NCBI GenBank assembly: GCA_023374025.1
Contig: SIJG01000123.1
Coordinates: 230,388-294,387 of the forward strand
Direction of reading: 5' to 3'
Source of the DNA: Heterodera schachtii
Taxonomy: Eukaryota > Nematoda > Chromadorea > Rhabditida > Heteroderidae
DNA length: 64,000 nt
This document shows, piece by piece, positions 45,061-59,000 of this stretch (the stretch's first letter is position 1; each line of letters begins with the position of its first letter). The notes under the pieces are model-generated. The model saw nothing but the letters and a program-made list of their open reading frames with translations, ran no database searches and was not told the origin of the DNA. The translations under genes and the position numbers were made by a program.

Positions 45061-47192
45061 AAATATTTTTAGGTTACTAATTATTCTTTATGGTGGTACT
45101 ATGGAGTACCATAAATAATTAATTAATCAAAATGATGACTAGATAAATAATTATTTTTATTATTTTCAATATAAAGATTTTTTTCTTTGATAGCGTTTAT
45201 TTAAGTATTTTTCATAAAAATAATTATTAATTTATTAGATTTTAATTCAAAATGGAACAACAATTTTAATTAGCAGATATATTAATTTTTGATTTAATTA
45301 TAGCAAATAGATGTAATTAGCTATATTTTATATATTATGGTTAATTAAAATAAACTTTTATTTATCTTTAGCTAAATTGCAACATACATATAATTCAGTG
45401 TAACAAATTAATATAAGTAAAATGTTAATTTTGCCTTAAATACCAAAATGATGTTTTATAATCAAATTTAAAACTCAACCAAAATGTTAAATTATTTCCC
45501 TTTTTGCAAAGTGAAGAAATTTTTAATAAAGTAATTTTAAATTATTTTTATTTTTAGTTTATTACAACATTTCTTTTAAATTTTATTAATTATTCTCTAC
45601 TTTTGTTGCTTTAAAAATAAATCTGATGCCTCAATTAATTTATTTATTTCATTCATATATTTTATATTCTCGTTTATTTGACTTATCAATATTTGCGCGC
45701 CAGATAATGACCACGTTTGGGTTTTTCGGGTTTTGATGCGCATCGATGTCCCGGCGAGAACGGCTGCATTAATTTGTAAAAAATCATATTTGATATTGTA
45801 TTCACTTTTTATGGTTTCTATTTATCTTTCTGTTTGAAAATTATATGTTAATTGATATTTTTCATAAATATTATTTTTTTTCAAATTACACCTTAAAAAA
45901 TTATAATTTTGTTTCCGAATAATAAGTTGACCATTATCGCCAATTAATGAAGTAATAAACCTAGTTTAGATTTAAAATATTCTACTTTATTTATATAATT
46001 TTTAGCTTTATATTAACTATTTAATCTTATTGTTTTTCTTTATACCTTCTATTAATATACATTCTTTTTTCCTTTTAATCTTAAAGTCTTTAGAAACAAT
46101 AACATATTTCCCCAAATTTAGAAAAAAATTTTAATTTTGTATGCATTTAGATTACCGCGTTTTGTCTAATATATTTAAATATATTTGTATTTTTTAAATA
46201 ATTTTAATTCATATAAGTTTATTAAACTAAATAATTTTAATATTATTTATAGAATTAATCTCTTAATATATTTTCGTAACGCTATTATTGGTCATTTGGT
46301 TTTATTTATTGTATTAGTTTCTTCATATCCCTTGCACAGAAAATGTTCTTTCATATGAGTCGTTTTCAATTTTCATGAAGTAGAAATCATTTTTTTTGTT
46401 ATGAATTGATATTTAATTATATTTATCAAATAAAGAACTTTTTTATTTTTTTATAAAAAATTAATTTTATTAAATTTTATAAAACAATAAATTTCTTTTT
46501 AAAGAGCAATATATAGTAATAACAAGTTTTGCATTTTTTCTTGATCATAGGCATTCGCGCAACCTTGCATTTTATTTAATTGTCCCAATAACAATTACCC
46601 CGTTTGACATTTATTCAATTTTACCATTTTCTCAAAAAACAATTTAAATTTTTTTATTTTTTTTATTCATCTTAAGGCAGAATTTAAAATTAAATAAATT
46701 TTTATTCGTGTGAATTTCTTAATTTAGGAAAAAAAAAAGTATTTTTTGATTGTTGTGTATTTAACATCTTTTTATTTAGTCTTTAGATGGATTTTATTTC
46801 GATTACTTTAGTATTGAATACTCTTTTTAATTTTATAATGATATAGTTTTAATTTCATTTTTTTATTAAAATTATTCAGTTCTGAAGCTCGTGCCAAAGT
46901 GCTCTCGGAGGCTCGAAAACTAATGAGCCAGATTCAATAAGACCATTCTATTCTTTGTTTTCTCATAACTTATTAGATTGTTATAAATTATTTAATCTTA
47001 TTAAGCAATTGAAAGCATTATCATAATTTATAATTGTTAAAAAATATGTATAGAGTCTTAATTTTGCATCATCTAGAAGCATTAAATTATGTTTATTTCT
47101 ATGATTATTTTTTAAATATTACATAAGATTAATAAAAAGAACCTGGTATATATAAAAAAAAATTTAATGCATGGCATTATATTTAGTTAATA
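45061..47192. other. T-rich non-coding stretch
   Basis: No supported gene. GC-richer patches at 45690-45770 and 46885-46945 are open for 20-70 codons in several frames and do not resolve into a gene. Confidence 0.5.
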
Positions 47193-50100
47193 TTCTTTTC
47201 TCTGTCTCAAAATTTATTTTTTATTTAAAAGGTAGCTAAATTTTGCTGTTCATGTAATATAAATGTTTTTAATTTCTAAACAAATGATAATTTCTTAATT
47301 GTAGTTGATTTTCCAAGCAATTACTTGTTTTTTTATTATAATTTATAGGTCTTGATTTAATTTTATTGAATTTATGCCTTAGATTTTATCTTTTATTTAA
47401 AGCATAAAATATAGAACTAGATAATTTTAATTCCATTTTAACATTTATTTCTATTTAAAAAGAATAAAATATATATATTATTTATATTATTCTGGTATAT
47501 GATGTGTTTTTATTTTTTGTTAATTCTATATAACTTTTTATTATAATTAATTAAATTTGGATTAATATTATTTTATTATTATATTTCTTCATTTCCTCAT
47601 TTGTTTTTTTTCTAATTTTTTGTAATAATTAATATCATTTGTATATATTTTCCTTATGACTTTAATTTAAGGAAAAAATTTTGACATCCGAACAAAATTA
47701 AAACTCGAGTTTTCCCTTTTTTTGACCTGTTCGCGCCTCCTTAATTTCATTTAAATGTTTTTTATGTTTGTTTATTTTTGGGTGTGACCCTTGAATTTTA
47801 TGTTTTGAGGCCCTTCCTCTGTTTAGAGTATTTTGAGCTAAAAGCCTGGCAAGTTGTGCATATACCACACAATTATTTTTATTTGTTTTAATAATTTATA
47901 AATTTTATATTTTATTTATTCCTTTGATGTATTTCATAATGCATTCCTATCCAGCATCATAGCAAACATTTTAATGTTTTCAGTCTTATTGAATTAATTG
48001 TTTTTTAATTTTATGAATTCAATAATTTAAATAAATTATAAAAAATTTTTAATTTATATTTATGTAATTCATCTTCATTTAAGCATTTTTTAATTTTTTT
48101 ATATTATACTCTCGAATGGCCAAACCGTTGAATGGACAAGGTTTTGTAATTTTTATTTATTTAAGGTTTCCATAGTTAAAATAATATGGGAATATATTTT
48201 TTTTAATTAATGAATAAATTTCATATATCTACTTTTTATATTTGATAATTAAATAATTTATTGTCAGCATTTTATTTTTTTATTTTTAGGTAGCTTTATC
48301 CAAGGAAGAGATAGATTTCTAAAAAGACAGAATATTTTAAAGACTTAAAAATTTAATAATTTTATATATATATATATATTTTGATTAATTATCATCATAT
48401 ATTTAACGCATAAAATGGGATTTGGAAATTTTATTTCTTTAACATTAATTTCTATTGAAAAAGAATATGCTATATTATTTATTATTTATTTTGGTACATT
48501 GCTTTATTTAATTTTATAATTATTTGCCTTTTCTTTTGGTTTTTCTCTATAATTTTGAAATGATCAAATTCGTAATCAATTAATATTATTTCTAGTCTAT
48601 TACAAGAATTAAAGCATGTTGTATCCATTCCATAACTTATATTATAATTTATAGGCCTTGATTTAATTTTAGTGAATTTATGCCTTAGATTTTATCTTTT
48701 ATTTAAAGCATAAAATATTGAATTAAATAGTTTTAGTTCATTTTACTATTTATTTCTATTAAAAAGATATATATACTATTTATATTATTCAGGTATATTT
48801 GTATCTTTTAGTTTTTGCTAATAAATTGAGACTCGAGTTTTTCTCTTTTTTTACACATCGTTCTTCATTGAAGCGCTTCATTTTTGAATTAATTAAAATA
48901 TTAAAGTATCTTAATGCTTATCCCTTATATTGTCACAAATATCTATGGTTTATTAAAGCTTGATATTTTTTTATATTAATTTTTCATCATCTGTGTCTTT
49001 TTTTAATAAAAAAATAATTTTAATGAAGGAAAAAGTAAAGATTAATTCAAAATATGTTAGCTTTGTTTTTATTTATTTTATCATCCAATTATTTATTTAA
49101 TATTCTAAATAGCGATAAAAAATAAGCATTGAATTATTATTATTTTTTGATTTAAGAGTAATTTCATGTTGCTGCGATTCCACTTCACTTCCATTGATCA
49201 ATTTTAATAATTTTAACTTTTTAACAAGATAAGGCTTTTAAAAAATTATTTTTTTTTCTACAAAAATTTTTCATTTAAAAAACCCTTTGATTGTATCCCT
49301 TCAAAAAGAATTTACAAAAGAGAATCAGCAAATAAAGGAAATTTTCATTATTTCTAAATGATGGTAGTTAAATAATCGTTATTATGCTAGATTCAATATT
49401 TTTAAAACTTAAATTATTTTCATATTAATAATATATGATAAATTACACCTCAAATAGACATTGGCTTAGCTGATATTTATTTATTTTTCTATAAATATCT
49501 AAAAATTATCAATGTTTTTTTTATTAAAGAAAGTTTTATTTGTAATAATATTTATTTAAAATTACCCAATGGTTGTTGATTTTTTAAATCGCTATTTTCT
49601 TTTATAGACATGCCTTTTAATTATAATTATTTATCATAATTAACGATTAATTTTGAACTTTTTCAAATTTATATTTTCTTTTATATTCGCTTTACTTATA
49701 CTTACATTAATTAAATTTTATATACAAAATATATACCATGTCCTCTTCACGTCGTTGCCGTTTTTGAATTTCCACATCTCATTATTTCTTTAATTTTAAA
49801 TAATTAAAAATTTTATCTCAATTCATTTTAACAATCAAAATGCTTTAAATTTCATATATGTTTAGATATGTATTTATGAACCGATATTTACAGCAAATAT
49901 AATTAAGGTTTCTAATAAATTAGTGGCTGCGTTTATCGGTATTTTTATATAGGTTTCTGCTTATCCGCATATTTTATCAATGCTGCAGTGGCTGCTTTAC
50001 AACAAGTTAAATATATTTATTAATTATTAAACTTTCGGGTTTAAAATTTTTTTTTTTGCTATTATGAATAGCAATTATCTCTCATTATTGTCAATACTTT

Positions 50101-52921
50101 ATTTTGTCTTAAATTTTTGAGAAATATTTACAAATTATGAGAAAAATCCAAAAAATTGTAGACCTATAAAAAGAATAAAGTAATTTTGAAACTGTCAGAT
50201 GAAAAATTATAATTTTTTTTGTTATTTTATTTAAAATTTATTGTTGTTTTTTTTGAGTTATATTCATAAATTTTTTTAATAGTACTCAGTTGAAATGTAA
50301 TGTGCATCTGGTACTATTTTTTATTTAAATATATTTTTATTTCAATCTGCCAAGGTAAAGCCTGCGTGTATTGTATTTTTTGATGAATGTTATTACAGAC
50401 AAATGGTATAGTTATTTAATTTACTTTAATAATATATTATTACTTATTATTACAATTGCTTAGCAATTTTTATGACTTTAAAAAAATTATTCTTATAATT
50501 ATAAAATAACCTGCTGTTTGTTATTTCTTTGTTCTAACATTTATTTGAAAAATTTATCATTTGGTCTTTATTTAAACCAACGAATATAAATTTTCATAGT
50601 AACATTAACATTTACAAGAAGAATAGATATTTGTTATTAAAATTTTATATAAAAAATTCTAAAATAAGAATACTACATATTAATTAACTTCAAATAATTC
50701 AGAATTTGATTTGAAATTAATCAATATTCTTTACCATTTTAATTATTTATTTTCCATTTAAGTATATTAAATTTATCATATTAATTTTGATATACTCCAT
50801 TATTTTAATTTTATCTGCTGATCATTTTATTTTTCAAATTTTATATTGGTAATATGTAGTTGACCATTTGTCGTAATTTTTTCGTTTTCTCAATAAAATG
50901 ATGGTCAATATATTAGAATTTGATCTATAATATAAAATCATTATAACAAAAATTTAAAATTCATCCATTGTTAAAACACGTTGCAAAAAAACGAATTTTT
51001 AAAACATTGTAGTTCAGCTTTTTAAAATTTATAGGCTAATATAAAATGGAGTTATCAATTGATTTTTTACTAAGAATGTCTATTTAGGTTTTTTTGGAAA
51101 ACATTAGAAAGCGTTGAAACTTATCATATTAATTTATGCTCGTTTGAATTTCTATTCATGTAGGCAAAAAACGTCAATGAAGATGCAAAATAGAAAACAC
51201 ATGAAAATAAATTGAAATTTATTTTTATATTAATATTCTTCCTTTGCTGAGAAATATGTTAAATTTTTGGTGCTATGACGAAGCTAAAAAAGTTGAGTGT
51301 GGGCGAAGCTAGTATGAGTGTGGGCGAAGCTAAAAAAGTATGAGTGTGGGCGAAGCTAAAAAAGTATGAGTGTGGGCGAAGCTAAAAAAGTATGAGTGTG
51401 GGCGAAGCTAAAAAAGTATGAGTGTGGGCGAAGCTAAAAAGTATGAGTGATGGTTGATCGGAAGGAGCGGGTCATTTCAGTACCGAATAAATGTTTTTTA
51501 ATTTATTAATATAATTATTTTAATCATATAATTGAATAAGAGCTAATAATAAAAATTATATTTGACTACATATATTTAAGTTCACACGACCACAAAAAAG
51601 GACGCGACCATAGAATAATTTGAGAAATTTAAGACACCGTAACTTTTTCAAGAAGCATCCTAATTAAATATTCTTGATATCATTTGATAGCTCTAAGTGT
51701 CCTCTATTTGTCTTTAAAATTTCAAAAAATTTCGTTGTGTTTCAAAGAAGTTGTGGTCAAAAAGGTTTAGCAAATCAATTTATGAAATTTACAAGCCACA
51801 ACTTTTTTGAAGCACATCCAAATTTTTTAATATTCAACCAAGTATAACTTTCTATGTACAAAATCGTAGACCCATCATTCCTAAAGAAATTCGGTAGCAA
51901 ATTTTGTGCTCTTGCCAATAGGCTTGTCCATTTTCTCTAGAAAAATTTCCCAGCCCACTAGGGATTTCGAAAATTTCCCCGATTTTCAGTGTATTTTGGG
52001 TGTCCCGGTCACTAGGAAAGAGTGATCTGATCAAGTTGGTGTAAGAAACTTTTTTGATCAGCACCAACAGTTATGCAAGCATGAATTATTTCAAATCTTT
52101 AAATGAACTATAAGATAGTTTTTCAGGTTTTTTGGCGCACTGTTTTTTCTCATAAAATGTAATTGGTTTGGGAAATATTTAGCTTCGCCCACACTCATAC
52201 TTTTTTAGCTTCGCCCACACTCATACTTTTTAGCTTCGCCCACACTCATACTTTTTTAGCTTCGCCACACGCATACTTTTTTAGCTTCGCCCACACTCAT
52301 ACTTTTTAGCTTCGCCACACGCATACTTTTTTAGCTTCGGCTCACCACTCACCACGAAATTTTTAGTTTATTTAATATGATATTTTAAATATTATGCAAT
52401 TTTCATTTAATTTTTTAAATAAAATATTTTTAAGTGTATTTTTTTTATAATTCATGTTAGTTTCATTTATTTTTCGTGAATGCACTTCAAATATTTTACA
52501 TTAAATCGGTTGTTTATTTAAAGTTTTCTTATCATTTTATTTTGATAAAATTATTTCTGCACTCTCGCATATTAAACATTACTTTCCTGCTTTCTTAACA
52601 ATTATTCTCTAATTTCATATCGGCGTTTTCATTGTCAAATCTATTTCTTTTATAGTATTTTTATATTTCAAAATATTTAACCCAAATTTTAATTAGAAAA
52701 TTGTGTACAAAAATTTATTCAGTTTTTTATTTTCTGCAAAAATTAAGTAATTAATTGTTTGGCCTTGAAAAAATAGTTTAGTAAATATGTAATATTTAAA
52801 AAAAGAATTAACATGTATTTTAATATTAATCTTAAATAAACATTTTGATTTTTAAATTCGTTATTTTAATTTGTATTTCATTTTGCTTGATTTTTATTTG
52901 AAATAATTTATAAAAAATTTG
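47193..52921. repeat. Right arm of the giant inverted repeat
   Basis: This T-rich stretch is the inverted partner of 1-5567, with about 41.6 kb between the arms. It lacks the 156-bp MITE found in the left arm: around 47855-47870 the unoccupied site is intact. It carries a fuller copy of the foldback-type element (51269-52356) and about 350-400 bases on each side of that element that are missing from the left arm. Similarity to a third locus (27980-28265, inverted) begins near 52690 and continues to about 53030. No gene was seen. Confidence 0.9.
51269..52356. mobile_element. Foldback-type element with inverted tandem-repeat ends
   Basis: The left end is an array of about seven 27-bp units (51277-51449). 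The right end is an array of about six units in the opposite orientation (52179-52340). Between them lies about 730 bases, most of it shared with 300-970. Ends made of inverted tandem arrays are the hallmark of foldback (FB/Galileo-like) transposons. An 8-base AAATTTTT occurs at 51261-51268 and again at 52357-52364 and could be a target-site duplication, but in such AT-rich DNA this is weak evidence. Compared with the left copy, about 120 bases forming the second half of the inner palindrome are missing (between CCAAATTTTTT and AATATTCAACC, near 51827). No transposase is encoded. Confidence 0.75.
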
Positions 52922-53030
52922 GTCTTTTAAGCTTTTATAATTTTTTAATAGATCATAATCCTGTTAATTTTAACTTGAGCATTTCATTGTGATTTATGTC
53001 TGTTGTATATTTTTTGTACTGTTCAGATTT

Positions 53031-56000
53031 TTTGCATATTAAGCATGTTAAATTCCATTTTTATCAATTAATATTGTGCTTTAATTGTTAAATGATATTG
53101 TGTGAGTTTTAAGCCCTGAAGTGCTAACTTAAAACCAAAAATAACTTTTTGGAGTATATTATTTGAAAGAATCCATTTTTTCTTAAACTTTTTAAGTAAA
53201 TTTATTTGGATTTGGTCAAATATTAATGATAAATTAAATTTCTAATTAAGTATTATCTCAATGTCATTCATTTATTTATTTTTTACTTTATTTGTTTTTA
53301 ATGTGATTTATTTTCATTTTGTTTATTTGGTTACGATAAAAACATATGGCAAATTGTTATACCAAACGATTTTTACAAAATTTTCAATAAATTATGAATA
53401 TTTATTTTATAATATTCGTCAGATAGAAGAATATATTAGTTTATATTTTGTATTTATATAACGTAGAAATTCATTATTTACTGTTTGTATTACTCGTCTA
53501 TTACAAAGTGATTTTACATTATTTAAATAAAATTTATTCAATTAGTAATATTTAAGTTGGACATTTTGTTTCATATTAAATATATAAATTATAGTTTTAT
53601 TGGTTGTCTCTTCTTTTAACAACTGAATGGAATAGCATTTTTAGTTTTTATTTAGTTAAATATTGCATTTATTTAAAATAATCTTTATTTTAATATACAT
53701 TCGTACAAAATGCTATTTTACATATTTTTTATCTTGCATAAGTTTATTAGTTATTTTATTTTTTGTTTTTTGCATTTCTAAAAATCTTGAATTATCATAA
53801 CTTGGCCAATCATTAAAGACAGGATGTATGAAAATCATACCCTTTGGCAAACGAATATTAATTAATAATTATTATATTTTATTGAATGGACGGATCTCTT
53901 CGCTATTTTCATCAAGACATACTACAAAATTTAATGTATTGAATTTTGTATAAGTGGCCATATTAGCGTTTTTTAACCCAACTTTCGATGTTTAAGTTTA
54001 AAATATTTTTTGCAGAAAGCATAGATATTATAATTTAAATATTTGATATAATTAGATAGTTCTTAGGGTTCTATATTACTGCAAAATTTCAATCAATGTG
54101 TAAATATTTTTAAAAAAAAGTTATGAGCAAAAACCTCAAAAATTGACTTTTTCTTGGCTTTTTTGCGCCGTTTGTCAATATAATTACTACAAAATTATTG
54201 ATTTTTTAGATTATTTATTTTTGTTTAACGAAAATTCCCATTTTTATTATTATAAATTGTACTCCAGGTCTATGACGTCTTCGTTTTGCAAACCTTCTAC
54301 GCATGTTTAGAAATCCTTATTTTGGCGATTGTAATTTTTTATTTATTTATTAATTGAAATATTTGAGTTTTATTATAAAATGTTAATTAGATATTTTCTC
54401 ATTTTTAGAAATCTTTTTATCTATTTAATTATATTTAAATTTGTTTCTTATAAATAAATTAGATCAACTTTTTATAGCTAAACAATGTTATTCCTGGTTA
54501 TTTTAATCATCTTCCTTTGTGGGTAAATTAATGACTTTAACTGTTTTTTTACTTTTGAATCATTGAAGTTACATACCAAAGGTGTTATCAAATTATTTAT
54601 GTTTTTTTGCATAATTTAAATTAGGTTTTCTGTATTTTAAATTTTAAATTGCAGTATTATTTTTTGCTTTTAATTTATTTAAATAAATGTGTTATACATT
54701 TTAGATTTTACACGTAACATTCTTATTAATTTTTGGATATGCAATGCGTGATTAGCATCAAATCAAACATGTGCGGAGATAAGTGTTACATGTAAAGATT
54801 GACGAATTGCTTTGCTTTTTTTATAATTATGTATTCCATTTTAAAATGTCTGTTTAGTTTTTTAATTATAGCCTTCATAATAATTTTCAAGGATGTCAAC
54901 AAACCAAAAAAATACATTAAATTTTGGATTTTAATTTTTATTTCTTAACGTAATTCCAAATTAAATTTTTAAAATATTTTCTAGTATATTCGGTGATGTC
55001 GCCATCTAATCTCCATTTTGCATACATTTTCCTTTATTTTAATTCTTATATTTTAATTAGTTTTTATTCTTTATTTATAAAAATCTTTTTATTTTTACGC
55101 TTTTATTTAGTTTTTTGAATATTTAATTTGTGTATTTTATTATAAATACCAATGTAGATCTATTATTAACTTCTTTATCTTAATGTTAAAAAAATGAATC
55201 TATGTTTCATTCCAGTTGTTATTAAATTATTAATTTTTATTGATATAAAATTATATTTTATAGTTATTTCACTGATATATGTTTATTTAATAGAATTATA
55301 CTCATTTTTTTCTGATAGAGTTTATTTTTTATTTTTTCACTCAATAATAAAACCTTTATTTTTGACAGATTCCATTTTCTTTTAAATTTTATCTCCGTAT
55401 CTTATTAATTTTATTATGTTTCTGCGATTTATTCTTCTCTTTTTAAATTAATTTTTTGAAATTGATTACACCTATTTATTATGCACGATAGTATAAAATA
55501 AGTTATGGTTCAATAAATTTTATTTGTTTAAAGCAATTTACTTAAAATTAATATTTGTTTCTTAATTTCTTGTTTTTATATTAATTGTTTTGTAAGAAAC
55601 ACGCATTCACCCTCTGGAATAGTTTAGATTTCATTATTTCGTGTTTTTTTAATTTATTACAATTTTTACATTTATTTATATTCATTCAAATAAATGAAAT
55701 CTCTTCTTTAAAATTGTGATTTTCAAAAATTGCGCTCCTTTTTTTATATTTATTGTTCTTTTTCAGATTACATTCTTTGCTTCTTCGTAAATTTTCTTAT
55801 TTATAATCCCCTACCGAAAGAGAAATATTATTTTTTCAAAATTGAAAAATTTCTATATCATATAAAATTTATTTGTGAGTTTTTAGATTACATAAATTTT
55901 CACATTAAAGTTTGGCCTTCATTTCAAGACTCTATTTTTTTGAAAAATAAATAATCGAAGTGGTGATCATTGTTTGATGGGTTTTACCTTTTCGAACACC

Positions 56001-59000
56001 CACAAAAAACAACTGTAATATTAAAACTTCATGATATTGAAGCGCATTTCTGTATCAAGAGTTCCAATTGCTTCTGTTTTAAATTATTAGCTTTACAATA
56101 AATTATTTGTATATTTTTTCATAATAATTAAAAGAAATAGTTTTTGAATATTATATTAATCCAATTGTCGTAATTATTTCTTTTCAGTTGAAGTTATTTT
56201 ATAAAAAAACTGTTTAATTTAATTAGAAATTCTTTTTTAACAAATCATTTGTACATATATTTTTACTTATCAATAATTAATTTTTTATTCTCAATTAGGT
56301 AAATTAATTATTATAAAAATTATTTTAATATTCAAAGCATAAGTTTTGTGTTCAATTTGTTTCCTTGTTTATATAGATAAATTTCATAGCATGTTTTAAT
56401 GAAAATTATTATTTTTTCATTGGTAAGTTCAAAGGCACCAAATGACTGTGCGCCAAGATTTTTTCCATTTGCGATAATTGTCACCTTGTTTCTATAAATG
56501 ATTTTATTAATTTAAATTGATTGCCAACAACACTCGATTTTGAAGACTGCTTTAATGTATTAGATTTTATCATTTCATTTTATAATTTCATAGAATTTTT
56601 AGATTTCTATTTTCTCTTCTTTAGATTGTTGAAATTTCAAAAAATTATTGATTTTTTATAATTCTGCACTGTTTTTTCTTATTTATTTTTTAATATTGAG
56701 AGTATTGGAGACAAAAAGTGTCATTAAAACCTCTAGGGACTTTAAATTAATTTTTTTTGTAACATTTTCTTCGTAATTATTTTTTTAAATAGTCAGTTGG
56801 ATGTTTTTTTAAGTTTTATATTAATTAGAATATTGGTTATTTTTAAATATTTTTCGAGTTTTCTAATTTTAGTTTAATATAATTTATTCACTAATTAGTG
56901 TTTAAAAATATAAATATTAAATAAATTATCTTGATTTGTGCTCTAAATTTTAAATATGCGAGCCAATCTCGGTTTCTCTACGCAACACATAATCCAACAG
57001 TTTTTTGACTCATATATTTGAAAAGATGCCATTTTTTATATAAACATATTTGAATTTAATCAGTTTTAATGATTTAAAATACTATTGCTGTATTATTTTT
57101 TAAAATTTCAATATGTAAATTGTCAGGGTTAAAATGTTAATATTTTTATTAATTTCCGTATAATTTATTAGTTTCATTTTAAAAGAAAGATTTAATAACA
57201 TTTAAGTTAAAAATTATTTATTTAATACTCATTTATAAATAAAAATTAATTTTTTACCCTTTTCATCAATTTAAAATTTAAAATTAATATTGTGATTAAT
57301 ATACTACTTTTCATTGGTGAGTTGCCAATTTCGTCTTGTCTCAGATTTTAAAAAAATTGAAGTGCATGTTTTTTAATTTTATATTAAATTTAATATGTTT
57401 ATTAAATTTTAATTGCATTTTAAAGTACCTAACAGAGCGAGCTCCCATTTCGATATAACTGAAACGTTGTTTGTTATAAATGCTTCTTAAAGTTTAATAA
57501 GTTGTAGGTATTTCAATTTAATCACTCCCAATTGATGCGCTTTTAATTATATTTTTCAATAAATTGATATTTTTATGCAAAGTTTGTCTTGTTATCTACA
57601 AACTTTTGAACAACTTACATTGAAAAATATTTTTACGGTTAAATTATTTTCATTGATGTTAATTAAAGGTAGTGTTAATTTTAGAGTGATTATATTTTTA
57701 ATTGTTATATTAAAAATCCTATTAATACATTTTACTGCGAAAAAAAGAAGGAATTTTTTTTATGCATTATCTTTTATGTAAAAAATAATTTTAATATCAC
57801 ATTCAAATTATTGTTAAATTTAAATTTTTATATTTCTTTATTTAGGCCATTTGCTTATTTATATTCAATAAGTGCACTATTTATATAAAATGAGGCCTGT
57901 GATTAATACAAAATTTATGCAGTAAAGATTTGTTATTTTTCTTTGGTGTATTTAGTTTTGAGTACAAAATTTTTATGTACGCTAACAAATGTTAATTAAT
58001 GAAATAAAATATATTTAGCATATAAATGTTTCATTTATTCATTATATATTTTTATTTACTGGTAAAAATTTTTTATACAATATTTTATTTAAAATGATAA
58101 AATATTTCTATATAATTTATTTAGATGAAGAATAATATTTTTTGTATATAATAGTTTATCGACAACATCATTTTTATTTTGTTTTTCTTTCCATGAATAT
58201 CTATTGTTGAACCCAATAGCTTTCTCGGCATGAAAATATTTGCTTATTTATTAAATCCTGGGATTAGAATTTCATCGAGTGAATCTTTTTGTTCGAAGCA
58301 TAATTTTATAAAAGTTATCCTTTATTTTCCATTTAGAATCCTTTATTGCTCATTTGTTCCTTTATGCAAAATAAATATGTTGACATTTTTAAAATGTTTT
58401 GACTATTTAATAACTTATTCTACATAAATTAGCTATATATTTTTAATAGATTTTTAAGGATGAAAGTTTGCATCTTTTTTTTATTCTTGTTGTCATACCC
58501 TGAGAAATTGTTTCCTGGATGCCATGTTTGAATGCGTTTGCCATTCTCCAATTTCTAAAAATTATATAAAAGATTATTCTTTATATATTTTTTCTTTTAC
58601 AGATTAAAAATTTATTTTAAATTTTTTAAATTTTGTGGTTTTGAGTTGAAATTTTAAGTATTGACAAATCAAAGTGATTTTTGAAGGTTCTTAGAATTTG
58701 TACAAATTCAAAAGTTGTGAGTATGGATTTCATTACATCCCTTTGTAAACATGCTCGTTGATTGTTTTATTAAATAAATTGTTTTTATTTTGTTCCGTTT
58801 GTTTATTTTAAATTATTTTTGTGCATACCCTCGCGATCTAACAGTAAAAATGTTCCTCGTAATATATTGCTTATCTATTTATTTTTTAAACAATATTATT
58901 ACTCAATTTTTTTTGCTGGTAAATTAAGGTTTTAAACTTTTTTTTTAATATCTAATTACTTTAAGGCTTGATATTGATTGTTTGCATTCAATTAAAAAGA

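Noticed and set aside
45610..45832. 74-codon stop-free minus-strand frame with helix-like composition
   Set aside because: In AT-rich DNA of this length several frames of this size are expected by chance, and there is no Met near its start or clear splice site.
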